Below are positions 17,275-24,938 of a stretch of DNA of 64,000 bases, piece by piece. Each line of letters starts with the position of its first letter. Position 1 is the first letter of the stretch. The DNA is from Herminiimonas arsenitoxidans (GTDB taxonomy: Bacteria > Pseudomonadota > Gammaproteobacteria > Burkholderiales > Burkholderiaceae_D). The notes beneath the pieces were generated by a model that saw only the letters and a list, made by a program, of their open reading frames with translations, searched no databases and was not told where the DNA came from. The stretch covers positions 2,976,001-3,040,000 of the forward strand of contig NZ_LT671418.1 in the NCBI RefSeq assembly GCF_900130075.1, in the 5' to 3' direction. A program made the position numbers and the translations under genes.

Positions 17275-18516
17275 ATGAAGACTTACATCGTCGGCGGTGC
17301 AGTACGCGATGAATTACTCGGCGTGCCGGTCAAGGATCGCGATTATGTCGTGGTCGGTGCAACGCCGAAGGAAATGATTGCGCAAGGCTATACACCGGTC
17401 GGCAAAGATTTTCCTGTCTTCCTCCATCCTGTTACACACGCAGAATATGCGCTCGCACGTACCGAGCGCAAGACGGAACCTGGTTATAAAGGCTTCGTCT
17501 TCCATACGGATGCCAGCGTCACACTGGAAGAAGATTTGATCCGACGTGATCTGACTATCAATGCGATGGCGAAGGATGAGAGCGGCGCGATCGTCGATCT
17601 GTTCAATGGACAGCGAGATATAGAACAACGGATATTCCGACATGTGTCGCCAGCTTTTGCGGAAGACCCAGTGCGTATTTTGCGCATCGCACGTTTTGCC
17701 GCACGCTTCCCGCAATTCTCGGTCGCAGCAGAAACCAATGCACTGATGCAAACGATGGTGGCAGCAGGCGAGGTCGATGCGCTGGTGCCTGAGCGTGTCT
17801 GGCAGGAGTTGGCGCGCGGCTTGATGGAAATCCAACCGTCACGCATGTTTGCAGTGCTACGCGATTGCGGTGCGCTGCAGCGCATTCTGCCGGAGCTGGA
17901 TGTGTTGTGGGGTGTGCCGCAGCCTGAGCAATATCATCCTGAAATCGACACCGGCGTACATGTGATGATGGTGATTGATTATGCGGCGCAGACCAAGGCT
18001 GATTTGCCTATACGGTGCGCAGCCTTATTGCACGATCTGGGCAAGGGTGTCACGCCACCGGAGCTGTGGCCGCGTCATCATGGGCATGAGATGCATAGCG
18101 TGAAGCTGGTGGATGCCGTGTGCAAGCGTTTGAAGATTCCAAACGAGTGTCGTGATCTGGCTTTGATGACGGCGCGTGAACATGGCAATGTCGGCCGTGC
18201 GCTGGAATTGCGCGCCAAGACTATCGTGACTTTATTTGAGCGTTGCGATGCCTTCCGCAAGCCGCAACGTTTTATTGATATGTTGTCTGCGTCGGAATGC
18301 GATCATCGCGGTCGTACCGGTTTTGCAGATAAACCATTTCAGCAGAAGGTTTATCTGCAATCTGCATTAAACGCTGCGCAAACGGTCAATGGTGGTGAGA
18401 TTGCCGAAGCGACGCGACTACGTTATCCGGATCAGGCGCAACGCATTCCGGAAGCGATACATGAAGCGCGCGTGCATGCGGTTGCGGCGGCGATCGAGAG
18501 CTTATCTTCCGATTGA
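17275..18516 (+). CDS. cca: Multifunctional CCA-adding enzyme (tRNA nucleotidyltransferase with HD domain)
   Basis: Adds or repairs the 3' CCA of tRNAs. The 413-residue protein starts KTYIVGGAVRDELLG with the nucleotidyltransferase GGxVRD motif and the DxD-like KDRDYVVVG, then RRDLTINAMA and the ERVWQELARGL region. The C-terminal part has a full HD phosphohydrolase domain (HVMMVID, LLHDLGKG), which in E. coli gives phosphatase and 2',3'-cyclic phosphodiesterase activities, so this is the long multifunctional form. The start is the ATG at 17275; a TTG two codons upstream is also open. Confidence 0.95.
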   Translation: MKTYIVGGAVRDELLGVPVKDRDYVVVGATPKEMIAQGYTPVGKDFPVFLHPVTHAEYALARTERKTEPGYKGFVFHTDASVTLEEDLIRRDLTINAMAKDESGAIVDLFNGQRDIEQRIFRHVSPAFAEDPVRILRIARFAARFPQFSVAAETNALMQTMVAAGEVDALVPERVWQELARGLMEIQPSRMFAVLRDCGALQRILPELDVLWGVPQPEQYHPEIDTGVHVMMVIDYAAQTKADLPIRCAALLHDLGKGVTPPELWPRHHGHEMHSVKLVDAVCKRLKIPNECRDLALMTAREHGNVGRALELRAKTIVTLFERCDAFRKPQRFIDMLSASECDHRGRTGFADKPFQQKVYLQSALNAAQTVNGGEIAEATRLRYPDQAQRIPEAIHEARVHAVAAAIESLSSD

Positions 18517-18563
18517 GTCTCGATCGCTAGATGAACAATGTGCGTTGATGACGCACTGTACAT

Positions 18564-19697
18564 TTATCGGATGAAGCGTCCGTCTCTACCTATCATCGTC
18601 AATTCAACGAATTCGCTACCAGTGTGATCGGTTGGTGTATAGGTAATGGTTACTCCGCCTAGATCGACTTTTTGTATCGATTCCAAAGCGCGAATGAATT
18701 TCTCTCTCGTCAGGTCGCGACCTGCACGTTTCAAACCCTCGACCAATACCTTGGCGGCCACAAAACCTTCCATCGCGGCGTAAGACACTGTGGTGTTGTG
18801 AGCTTTTGCCGCTGCGCTGAACTCTTTGCCCAATCCGGTTGACATCAAATTCGGTGCCGGCGTGATTTGTGACACGATGATGCCGGTACCGATAGCTCCA
18901 AGGTCCTGCACGAAGGACTGGGATGAATTGTTCGATAGCGTCATGATTTGCATCAGGCCGCCTTTGGCACGTATAGCCTTGATGACTTCAATCGTATTGG
19001 CTGATGAGCTGACGATGATCAAGGCGCTCGGATTGGCCTTGATGACGGCGTCTGCCGTGGCTGCATAGTCAGGTTTGACGCGCGGAAATGACGCAATGAT
19101 AGTGGGCGTTATATTGTGTGTATTCATCGCACTGACGAAGCCAGCCAGCCCGTCTTTGCCAAATGAATCATCGACGTGCAGCAAGCCTATGCTTTTTGCA
19201 CCGCTGGTTACAAAATGCTCCACACCTTTTTTCACTTCATCCTGATATTTTGCGCGCACGTTGAATATCAGTGGCTGCGTGGGTGTATGAAAAATCATGG
19301 CACCTGTGCTGGGCGCAACCAAAGGAACCTTGTTGGCCACCATGAGCGGCAGTATGGCTTCGGTGTGTGGTGTGCCGCGATTCAGGAACAAGGCGAATAC
19401 ATGTTCTTTCTTGATCAGTGACTCGGCATTGGCGGCAGCCAGCTTGGGATCGAATTTGTCGTCCAGTGTGATGAGTTCGATTTTTCTGCCATTCACGCCG
19501 CCGCGGCTATTTACTCCGGCGAGATAGGCGTTGGCACCTTCATTCATTTCTTTGACTGGTGCTGCAATGGTGCCGGTCAGGCCTATGGTTTGACCGATCA
19601 GGATTTTGGTATCGGTCACGCCATCTTCTGCATAAAGCTGGCAGGAAAAGTTGACGAGAATCAGGCCGACAATAAACGTGCGCAAACGACTAACCAT
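18564..19697 (-). CDS. Periplasmic amino-acid-type substrate-binding protein (LivJ-like), orphan
   Basis: A 377-residue type I periplasmic binding protein with a signal peptide (residues 1-23, ending LYAED). The family start ILIGQTIGLTGTIAAPVKEMNEG and the SSSANTIEVIKAIRAKG hinge region are recognisable. Proteins of this family bind branched-chain amino acids or related small molecules, or serve as sensors. No permease or ATPase gene accompanies it, so it may feed a transporter elsewhere or act as a signalling partner. Ligand unknown. Confidence 0.85.
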   Translation of the reverse strand: MVSRLRTFIVGLILVNFSCQLYAEDGVTDTKILIGQTIGLTGTIAAPVKEMNEGANAYLAGVNSRGGVNGRKIELITLDDKFDPKLAAANAESLIKKEHVFALFLNRGTPHTEAILPLMVANKVPLVAPSTGAMIFHTPTQPLIFNVRAKYQDEVKKGVEHFVTSGAKSIGLLHVDDSFGKDGLAGFVSAMNTHNITPTIIASFPRVKPDYAATADAVIKANPSALIIVSSSANTIEVIKAIRAKGGLMQIMTLSNNSSQSFVQDLGAIGTGIIVSQITPAPNLMSTGLGKEFSAAAKAHNTTVSYAAMEGFVAAKVLVEGLKRAGRDLTREKFIRALESIQKVDLGGVTITYTPTDHTGSEFVELTMIGRDGRFIR

Positions 19698-19934
19698 GCT
19701 CTATTTCCTCCTTGGGTGGCCGTTTGCACATCGATATGCGTTGGGCTCAATTATTGTGATTGTGCTTTAGCATGCCATATCTATGGGATGAGGCAATGAA
19801 TTTTCCATCGTTGCGTATTGATTTCATGTCTTTTTGATAAAAATTGAGACGAATGCCATAAACAGGGCATTGCGGGAGAGGCAGGAGTAAGCAGTGCCGC
19901 CGATGAGGCGCGATGGTAATCCGAGTTAATCGGA

Positions 19935-20222
19935 TCAAGTCATAGGAACATGGCGCCGCGTGGACAGCACGTAAGCACGTAACTCACTACGTGTTACAAC
20001 GCCATCATTGTTGGCATCGATCTTCTCGAAATTTTCCACGATCAAAGCCATTTTGGCTGCTTTGGCTTCGGACTTGGTAATGCGTTGAACAGGTGCGATG
20101 ACCTTTTGTGAGGCTGCCTTGTCCTGCGCATGTTTGCTTTGATAGGCTTCTGCGGATAGCTGCGCAGCCGTAGCATTGACGACCATCAGCGCTATCGTCA
20201 GAGCGATAAGCTTGATTTTCAT
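19935..20222 (-). CDS. Small secreted EF-hand protein
   Basis: A 95-residue protein with a signal peptide (MKIKLIALTIALMVVNATAA) and one canonical EF-hand loop at residues 69-80: Asp69, Asn71, Asp73, Gly74, Val76 and Glu80 fill the calcium-binding pattern. The middle is alanine- and lysine-rich and helical. A GGGGAG ribosome-binding site precedes the ATG. A single visible EF-hand suggests dimer formation or a structural role, which is inference. Partner and function are unknown. Confidence 0.75.
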   Translation of the reverse strand: MKIKLIALTIALMVVNATAAQLSAEAYQSKHAQDKAASQKVIAPVQRITKSEAKAAKMALIVENFEKIDANNDGVVTRSELRAYVLSTRRHVPMT

Positions 20223-20393
20223 TTTATTACTCCCCTTACAAGCACGAATACGTGTTTGGTAGTCTCCATTGAAAGATTATTCTGGTGACTTTGCCAATTC
20301 ATTTACGCCTTGTTACATTTGACTTGGGGCAATATTCATTTTCCTCATAAGAATCCAAGAAAGGATTCGTTTGTAGGCATGATTTTCCTGCGT

Positions 20394-20448
20394 AATCTGA
20401 GAACGTTAGCCCTGCTGGATGCTTGCAGCAGAGCTAACAGCTCAGATT
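20394..20448 (+). ncRNA. Large hairpin directly before the ribosome-binding site of a mini-ORF
   Basis: Twenty paired bases per arm in three blocks: AATCTGAG (20394-20401) with CTCAGATT (20441-20448), GTTAGC (20405-20410) with GCTAAC (20433-20438), CTGCTG (20412-20417) with CAGCAG (20426-20431), with small internal loops and an 8-base apical loop. No T-run follows; instead GGAGG begins at the next base. It is therefore a leader element and not a terminator. Confidence 0.6.
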
Positions 20449-20458
20449 GGAGGAATGT

Positions 20459-20533
20459 ATGGATTTGCTTGATTCGATCACGGCAGCGTCTGCCGCCGCG
20501 GTAGTGATCGCAGCGCTGCTCTATCGTTTATGA
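20459..20533 (+). CDS. Possible 24-residue hydrophobic mini-protein
   Basis: ATG at 20459, five bases after a perfect GGAGG, opens a 24-codon frame that ends in TGA. The product starts with two acidic residues (MDLLDS) and continues as one hydrophobic helix rich in Ala, Val and Leu, ending YRL, as expected of a single-span membrane mini-protein. It was too short for routine gene calling. The clean ribosome-binding site and structured leader support it; the strong RNA structure within the frame argues for caution. No family recognised. Confidence 0.4.
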   Translation: MDLLDSITAASAAAVVIAALLYRL

Positions 20534-20556
20534 ACGGCAGAGTCATGCGCTGCAAA

Positions 20557-21189
20557 TTAGAACTTGGGAATATGCAGCGTTTTGCTGATCATCAGCGTGC
20601 CGGACAGCACATACAGCAGCGCAAATGGATGTAACTCCCACGAAGCGATCATCCAGGCGCCACCATAAATCGTTTGCCCAACAAGTTCGTGCGATGCCAG
20701 CCATGCCAGGATGCCGGTGATGATGACGCTGGTCGGTATGGGTGTTCCTTCGAAATAAGCGACCTTATCGCCGCCTTCGGACAAACTCTCAGCGGTGACG
20801 TTATAGCGTGCCAGACGGCTTACGCCGCAGCAGACGAAGTAAATCATCGCAACCCAGTCCCAGCCGCCGGTCAAGCCAGCGGCAAAGCCCAGTGCTACCG
20901 GTGCCAGGCCGAATGAAATGACATCCGCCAAAGAATCCAGTTCGCGTCCCATTGCGGAATGCTGACGCCGCCAGCGTGCAATTTTGCCGTCCAGTACATC
21001 GAATATGAAGGCGGCAGGTGCCATGGCTGCGGCTGCGTAAAAATGCGTCAGCGACTGACTTGCCATGTACAGCATGGAAAAAAATACGGCCGCCACACCG
21101 CAGGCTGCGTTGCCTAGTGTAAAGAAATCAGCAAGATGAAAACCGCGCAACATGGAAAAATGCTTGCGAGGCGTGTTGGGTGAGGCCAT
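20557..21189 (-). CDS. pssA: CDP-diacylglycerol-serine O-phosphatidyltransferase
   Basis: A 210-residue integral membrane enzyme that makes phosphatidylserine, the precursor of phosphatidylethanolamine, from CDP-diacylglycerol and serine. The CDP-alcohol phosphotransferase motif DGx2ARx8Gx3Dx3D is complete in DGKIARWRRQHSAMGRELDS and the following LAD. Hydrophobic segments account for about six membrane spans. The size and N-terminal ADFFTLGNAACG fit the short PssA type (like Bacillus) and not the peripheral E. coli type. Confidence 0.9.
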   Translation of the reverse strand: MASPNTPRKHFSMLRGFHLADFFTLGNAACGVAAVFFSMLYMASQSLTHFYAAAAMAPAAFIFDVLDGKIARWRRQHSAMGRELDSLADVISFGLAPVALGFAAGLTGGWDWVAMIYFVCCGVSRLARYNVTAESLSEGGDKVAYFEGTPIPTSVIITGILAWLASHELVGQTIYGGAWMIASWELHPFALLYVLSGTLMISKTLHIPKF

Positions 21190-21438
21190 TACCGTCTCTC
21201 TGTGTAGGAGTTATTTGATTGGATTGCCGACAAGATTAACGAGTGGCGGGTGTCTGACTGGCAAGTATGTCATTGAATTAAATGATTGTGCAGAGAAATA
21301 GTTGGAAACCCAATCGATGGGAAATGCCTTTATTCCACATATTGCAATCATGTAATTTTGATTCAGCATAAGTCGGATACCGTACATACGGAGGTGAATC
21401 GGCATCCTATATTGAGTTTTTATCCAGCAGGAGGTCAT

Positions 21439-21924
21439 ATGCTATTCACTCAAAGTTTGCTCCGCAAAGTGTGGAAATATGCACTAGGCGCGTCTCTTTT
21501 TGCCGTCAGTCTCTTGTTCGTTTCAACCACGGCGACTGCAGCCGACAAGGCGGTGAGCGCGTATCAGCAAGAGCGTGCAGCCTGCCAATCTGCCTCGGAT
21601 CGTAAGGAATGCTTGCGAGATGCCGGTGCCGCGCTCGATGCCTCGAAACACGGGCAATTGACGAGCGGGGATGCGGGGCTATATGAAAGAAACGCTTTAA
21701 TGCGTTGCAAAGCCTTGCCGGAATCTGATCGTCAAGATTGCGTGCGACGCGTACATGGCGAGGGACAAGTATCCGGTAGTGTGTCCGGCGGCGGTATTTT
21801 CCGCGAAACGAAAACTATCATCGTTGATCCTCCTCCGCAGCCAAACGTGATACCTGAGCAACCCAAATATCGCAATATGCCCGCGCCTATGCCTATGGAA
21901 CCACAAGGCAATGGCATGCGTTAA
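21439..21924 (+). CDS. Secreted cysteine-repeat protein of unknown function
   Basis: A 161-residue protein starting at the ATG at 21439 after an AGGAGG ribosome-binding site. A long basic n-region and hydrophobic core (residues 1-34, ending TATAADK) form a signal peptide. The mature part has two copies of a Cys-x(5-8)-SDRxxC(L/V)R motif (CQSASDRKECLR and CKALPESDRQDCVR), suggesting two small disulphide loops, then a glycine/serine stretch and a Pro/Met-rich tail. I do not recognise a named family. It may be periplasmic or surface-exposed. Confidence 0.75.
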   Translation: MLFTQSLLRKVWKYALGASLFAVSLLFVSTTATAADKAVSAYQQERAACQSASDRKECLRDAGAALDASKHGQLTSGDAGLYERNALMRCKALPESDRQDCVRRVHGEGQVSGSVSGGGIFRETKTIIVDPPPQPNVIPEQPKYRNMPAPMPMEPQGNGMR

Positions 21925-21950
21925 TGTGCATAAGGTGTAGAGTGTTTGAA

Positions 21951-21984
21951 ACATAGACGTCAGTCTGAGTGCTGACGTCTATGT
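21951..21984 (+). other. Perfect 13-bp hairpin before a 44-residue ORF
   Basis: ACATAGACGTCAG (21951-21963) pairs perfectly with CTGACGTCTATGT (21972-21984) across an 8-base loop. No T-run follows on either strand, and a GGGAG ribosome-binding site starts nine bases later. It could protect the end of the upstream mRNA or act in the leader of the small ORF downstream. Confidence 0.6.
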
Positions 21985-22003
21985 CTAGTGATGGGAGCGC
22001 ATC

Positions 22004-22138
22004 ATGCTGTTATCCAGAAATCATTTCAAATCTCTGTCATCTGATGGCCATTCCGTTGAGCGTGGATTGTCACCGTTCGCTGTGTTGAAGAGTTTCTTGC
22101 TGGAGTTATTGGCGACGTATGCCAGATCCAAGTCTTGA
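22004..22138 (+). CDS. Possible 44-residue small protein
   Basis: ATG at 22004 lies six bases after GGGAG and opens a 44-codon frame ending TGA at 22138. The N-terminal half is polar and basic (LLSRNHFKSLSSDGHS) and the C-terminal half is an amphipathic or hydrophobic helix (SPFAVLKSFLLELLATYA) ending RSKS. No family recognised. The ribosome-binding site and lack of any other gene in the gap support it; length and absence of homology evidence keep confidence low. It converges on queC. Confidence 0.4.
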   Translation: MLLSRNHFKSLSSDGHSVERGLSPFAVLKSFLLELLATYARSKS

Positions 22139-22146
22139 TCAAGCTC

Positions 22147-22857
22147 TTAGCCGTTTTCTTGCGCGATGAAATTTTCATATCCACGTGCGCGCAATGCACA
22201 GGCAGGACACGTGCCGCAGCCATATCCCCAAGCATGCAAGGCACCGCGCTCACCCAGATAGCAAGTGTGTGTTCCTTCGCGTATCAGATCGACCAGGGGC
22301 GGGCCGCCTAGATCCTGTGCCATCTTCCACGTCTCGGCCTTGTCTATCCACATCAGCGGTGTTTCCACCTTCAGACGCGTTGCCATGCCGAGATTGAGTG
22401 CAACTTGCAGTGCTTTCATCGTATCGTCGCGGCAATCCGGGTAGCCGGAAAAATCTGTTTCGCACATGCCGCCAACCAAGACATCCAGACCGCGGCGATA
22501 AGCAACCGTCGCGGCTACCATCATGAAAAGCAAATTGCGACCGGGCACAAAGGTATTGGGCAGGCCGTTTTCCATCATCGCGATTTCTACATTTTGCGTG
22601 AGTGCGGTATCGGATATTTTTGAAATCAGCGACAGATCGATCATGTGATCCTCGCCCAGCTTGTTATCCCATTCCGGTGAAAACGCGCGCAGCTTTTGCA
22701 GCACACTGGGGCGTACTGTCAGCTCGATCGCATGTCGCTGACCGTAGTCAAAGCCGATTGTTTCAACCTTGGCATAGCGCGAGAGCGCCCATGCTACGCA
22801 GGTAGTGGAATCTTGACCGCCGCTGAACAGTACCAGTGCGCCATCTGCAGAACTCAT
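22147..22857 (-). CDS. queC: 7-cyano-7-deazaguanine synthase QueC
   Basis: Makes preQ0 from 7-carboxy-7-deazaguanine, ammonia and ATP in queuosine biosynthesis. The ATP-pyrophosphatase PP-loop SGGQDS is at residues 12-17 and the structural zinc cysteines are in CYLGERG and [13 protein letters not shown] near the C-terminus. I choose the ATG at 22857, which follows AAGGA at normal spacing; an ATG six codons upstream is less well placed. The product is 236 residues. The other queuosine genes are not in this window. Confidence 0.95.
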   Translation of the reverse strand: MSSADGALVLFSGGQDSTTCVAWALSRYAKVETIGFDYGQRHAIELTVRPSVLQKLRAFSPEWDNKLGEDHMIDLSLISKISDTALTQNVEIAMMENGLPNTFVPGRNLLFMMVAATVAYRRGLDVLVGGMCETDFSGYPDCRDDTMKALQVALNLGMATRLKVETPLMWIDKAETWKMAQDLGGPPLVDLIREGTHTCYLGERGALHAWGYGCGTCPACALRARGYENFIAQENG

Positions 22858-22954
22858 GTTTTCCTTCATCATCAAAATCGGTGACTGGTTCGACGTGAGC
22901 GAACCGGTCTTAAAGCAGAATTATATGTGTTGATTGTCTATCGATCTTGCATGC

Positions 22955-23710
22955 TTACGATAGTGGCGTGACTTTGGTCAGCGTCTGTTCGATGAAGTCG
23001 CCTTCAGGTTCGGTAATACGCACGCGCGCCGGATACCATTGCATGGAAGGTGCAAACCAGATGTCGAGTTTTTGTTCCGAACTGCCGTCCTTGATGACTT
23101 TGCTGACTTTCACGGTATTCAAGTCGCCTAAAGCCGTGTTGATTTTTTCCGCTTTGTTGACCTTGAAGGTCCAGGCATCAGCATCTTTTTGTCCCGCGAC
23201 GATGAGAGGGATGGTAGCGCCGGCTTTGAATTTATTCGGTGTGCTGCGCGCGATGGTGGCTAGTTGCCATACAACGCTATTGCGATCCTGCTCGCCGCCC
23301 TTGATCGGATAGCTGGCGTCAGATGCGCTGAATGTAATGGTTTTCGTGTCGCGATTGAATGTTGCTGTCGTAGGGTCTTTGCGATAGCGTTTTTCGGTTG
23401 AGGTCGATGGAGCGAGACCGTATGTATCTATGCCGCCTTCACTCTTTGCTTCCAGTATTTTTCCGAGCAGCATGGCTCGTGTTTCACTTGTGATGGAGTA
23501 ATTATTTTTGTCTGCAGTCCAATGGATGGTAGCTGTGCCATTGAGTTGCAAGCCGCGCTGATTGGCAGTAATTGCATAATTCAGATCGGCAGATGGCGGC
23601 AGGTTGAATGCACGTTTGGCCGACGTTTGTGCAAGTACAGCACCAGTTGATGTGGCAATAACGCATGCCAGCAGCATGGATTCTAGATTGCGGGAAAGAG
23701 TGCGCTTCAT
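22955..23710 (-). CDS. DUF3108 domain protein, periplasmic
   Basis: A 251-residue protein with a signal peptide (residues 1-27, ending AVLAQ) and a DUF3108 beta-rich domain. It is a clear paralogue of the preceding gene: shared blocks include LPPSADLNY, KRYRKDPTTATFNRDTKTI, GGEQDRNSVVWQLA, SEQKLDIWFAP and QWYPARVRITEPEGDF. DUF3108 proteins are envelope proteins of unknown role. The upstream in-frame extension to 24067 runs through the neighbour in another frame and is rejected. Confidence 0.85.
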   Translation of the reverse strand: MKRTLSRNLESMLLACVIATSTGAVLAQTSAKRAFNLPPSADLNYAITANQRGLQLNGTATIHWTADKNNYSITSETRAMLLGKILEAKSEGGIDTYGLAPSTSTEKRYRKDPTTATFNRDTKTITFSASDASYPIKGGEQDRNSVVWQLATIARSTPNKFKAGATIPLIVAGQKDADAWTFKVNKAEKINTALGDLNTVKVSKVIKDGSSEQKLDIWFAPSMQWYPARVRITEPEGDFIEQTLTKVTPLS

Positions 23711-23745
23711 TGGGTCACCAAAAAAGTAAGTGTGAAAATGTCTGA

Positions 23746-24837
23746 CTAGGGTACAGAGGAAACGTTCAGCTTGCTGAGCGTCATGTCGAGATAGTCGCCG
23801 TTGGCTTCCGTATAACGCAATCGGACTGGGTACCATTGCTGCTGTGGGGCAAGCCAGATATCCAGTTTTTGATCGTAGGAACCATTTTTCGGTGAGCGTA
23901 CTACGTGCCATGTATTTGTGCTGACGCCGTCTATCTGAATTTCTTCCTGACCAACTACCAGAATGTGCCACGTTTCTGCATTGCGCGTGCCAGCCACAAA
24001 CAAGTCTATGCTGGCGCCGGGCACGAACTTCGCAGGATCGCCGCGCCCTATGCCCGCCAATTGCCAAATGATGCTGGCTCTATCCTGTTCGCCGCCGGTG
24101 CGTGGGTACGATAGCGTGGAGGCGGAAAAGCTGATGGTGTTACGTTCGCGATGGAAGTGCGTATTGGTTTCTGATTTGCGGAAACGTTTTTCGCTATACA
24201 GCTCTGGCACGATGCCGATGTCTTCGATAGTGCCGGTACTTTTGAAACGTAATGCGGTAATGAAGAGTATGCCGAAATCGCCATCTACCGTATATGTGCT
24301 GCCATTGTTATGCCAACTGATAGTGCCGCTGCCATACATGGGCGCACCTTCCTTTGGTGTTTTTTGTATGTCGTATTTCAGCTCGGCTGAGGGCGGCAGA
24401 TCGATGGTGTAAGACACTGCGTTTGTTTTTTCCTCAGGCGGATTGCTGGCCGCCGGCGTCGTATCCGTTGTGCTCGCTTCTGTATCGCTCGTATCAGTTG
24501 TGTGCGGATCGTTGCTTGCCGTGGCGATATCTGCGGCGGGAGCGGCAATTTCTGCTGGTGGTGCTACTGGCGGTGGCGCGACCGGACGCGGCCGTGGTTT
24601 TGGCTTGGGCTTCACAGCGGCAACGATAACCGGTTTAGGAATAATCGGTGCTTCCAACGTTGCATCAATCACGAGGGCATCGTCGGGTGCACTGGTCGAT
24701 GGCAGATGAATGAAGCCACGCGCCCAACTGATGACGATCCAATGCAGCAATACAGATGCAATCAAGATAAATAGCCAGCCCATGGAGAGCCGCACGCGCT
24801 TGGCGCGTTGCTGGCTGGGCGGTATATCTGTCGTCAT
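23746..24837 (-). CDS. Membrane-anchored DUF3108 protein with a TonB-like N-terminus
   Basis: A 363-residue protein. A cytoplasmic basic stretch is followed by one membrane span (about residues 18-38), a Pro-Lys/Pro-Arg-rich segment (PKPKPRPRPVAPPPVAPP) and a Thr/Ser-rich linker, the same plan as TonB, but the C-terminal domain is DUF3108 and not the TonB fold. The DUF3108 part (from about residue 145) is paralogous to the next gene, with shared SEKRFRKSETNTHFHRE, GGEQDRASIIWQLAG and YDQKLDIWLAP. The Pro-rich stretch could span the periplasm. No ExbB/ExbD genes are nearby. Function unknown. Confidence 0.82.
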   Translation of the reverse strand: MTTDIPPSQQRAKRVRLSMGWLFILIASVLLHWIVISWARGFIHLPSTSAPDDALVIDATLEAPIIPKPVIVAAVKPKPKPRPRPVAPPPVAPPAEIAAPAADIATASNDPHTTDTSDTEASTTDTTPAASNPPEEKTNAVSYTIDLPPSAELKYDIQKTPKEGAPMYGSGTISWHNNGSTYTVDGDFGILFITALRFKSTGTIEDIGIVPELYSEKRFRKSETNTHFHRERNTISFSASTLSYPRTGGEQDRASIIWQLAGIGRGDPAKFVPGASIDLFVAGTRNAETWHILVVGQEEIQIDGVSTNTWHVVRSPKNGSYDQKLDIWLAPQQQWYPVRLRYTEANGDYLDMTLSKLNVSSVP

Positions 24838-24938
24838 GGTCGCTAGTGTAAACGCAACGCCTTAGCTTGGGTGTGCCAGCACGCGTGTATCGCGCCGCGT
24901 AAAATGGGCGCTTATGGATGGTTTAAGAAGGTCGCAGA

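Larger units (their letters stand above)
20223..20556. other. Intergenic stretch holding a structured RNA and a 24-residue reading frame
   Basis: From left to right on the plus strand: a sigma70-like promoter, TTGCCA (20291-20296), 17 bases, TACATT (20314-20319); a hairpin GAATCC/GGATTC (20351-20368); a large hairpin (20394-20448); a GGAGG ribosome-binding site and a mini-ORF (20459-20533), inside which a further stem CGATCAC (20475-20481)/GTGATCG (20504-20510) with inner GGCAG/CTGCC forms. The pile-up of stems could equally mean a small non-coding RNA. Confidence 0.5.

Noticed and set aside
22955-24067. A 370-codon version of the DUF3108 gene
   Set aside because: The extra N-terminal part is out-of-frame reading of the neighbouring paralogue; a signal peptide starts at 23710.
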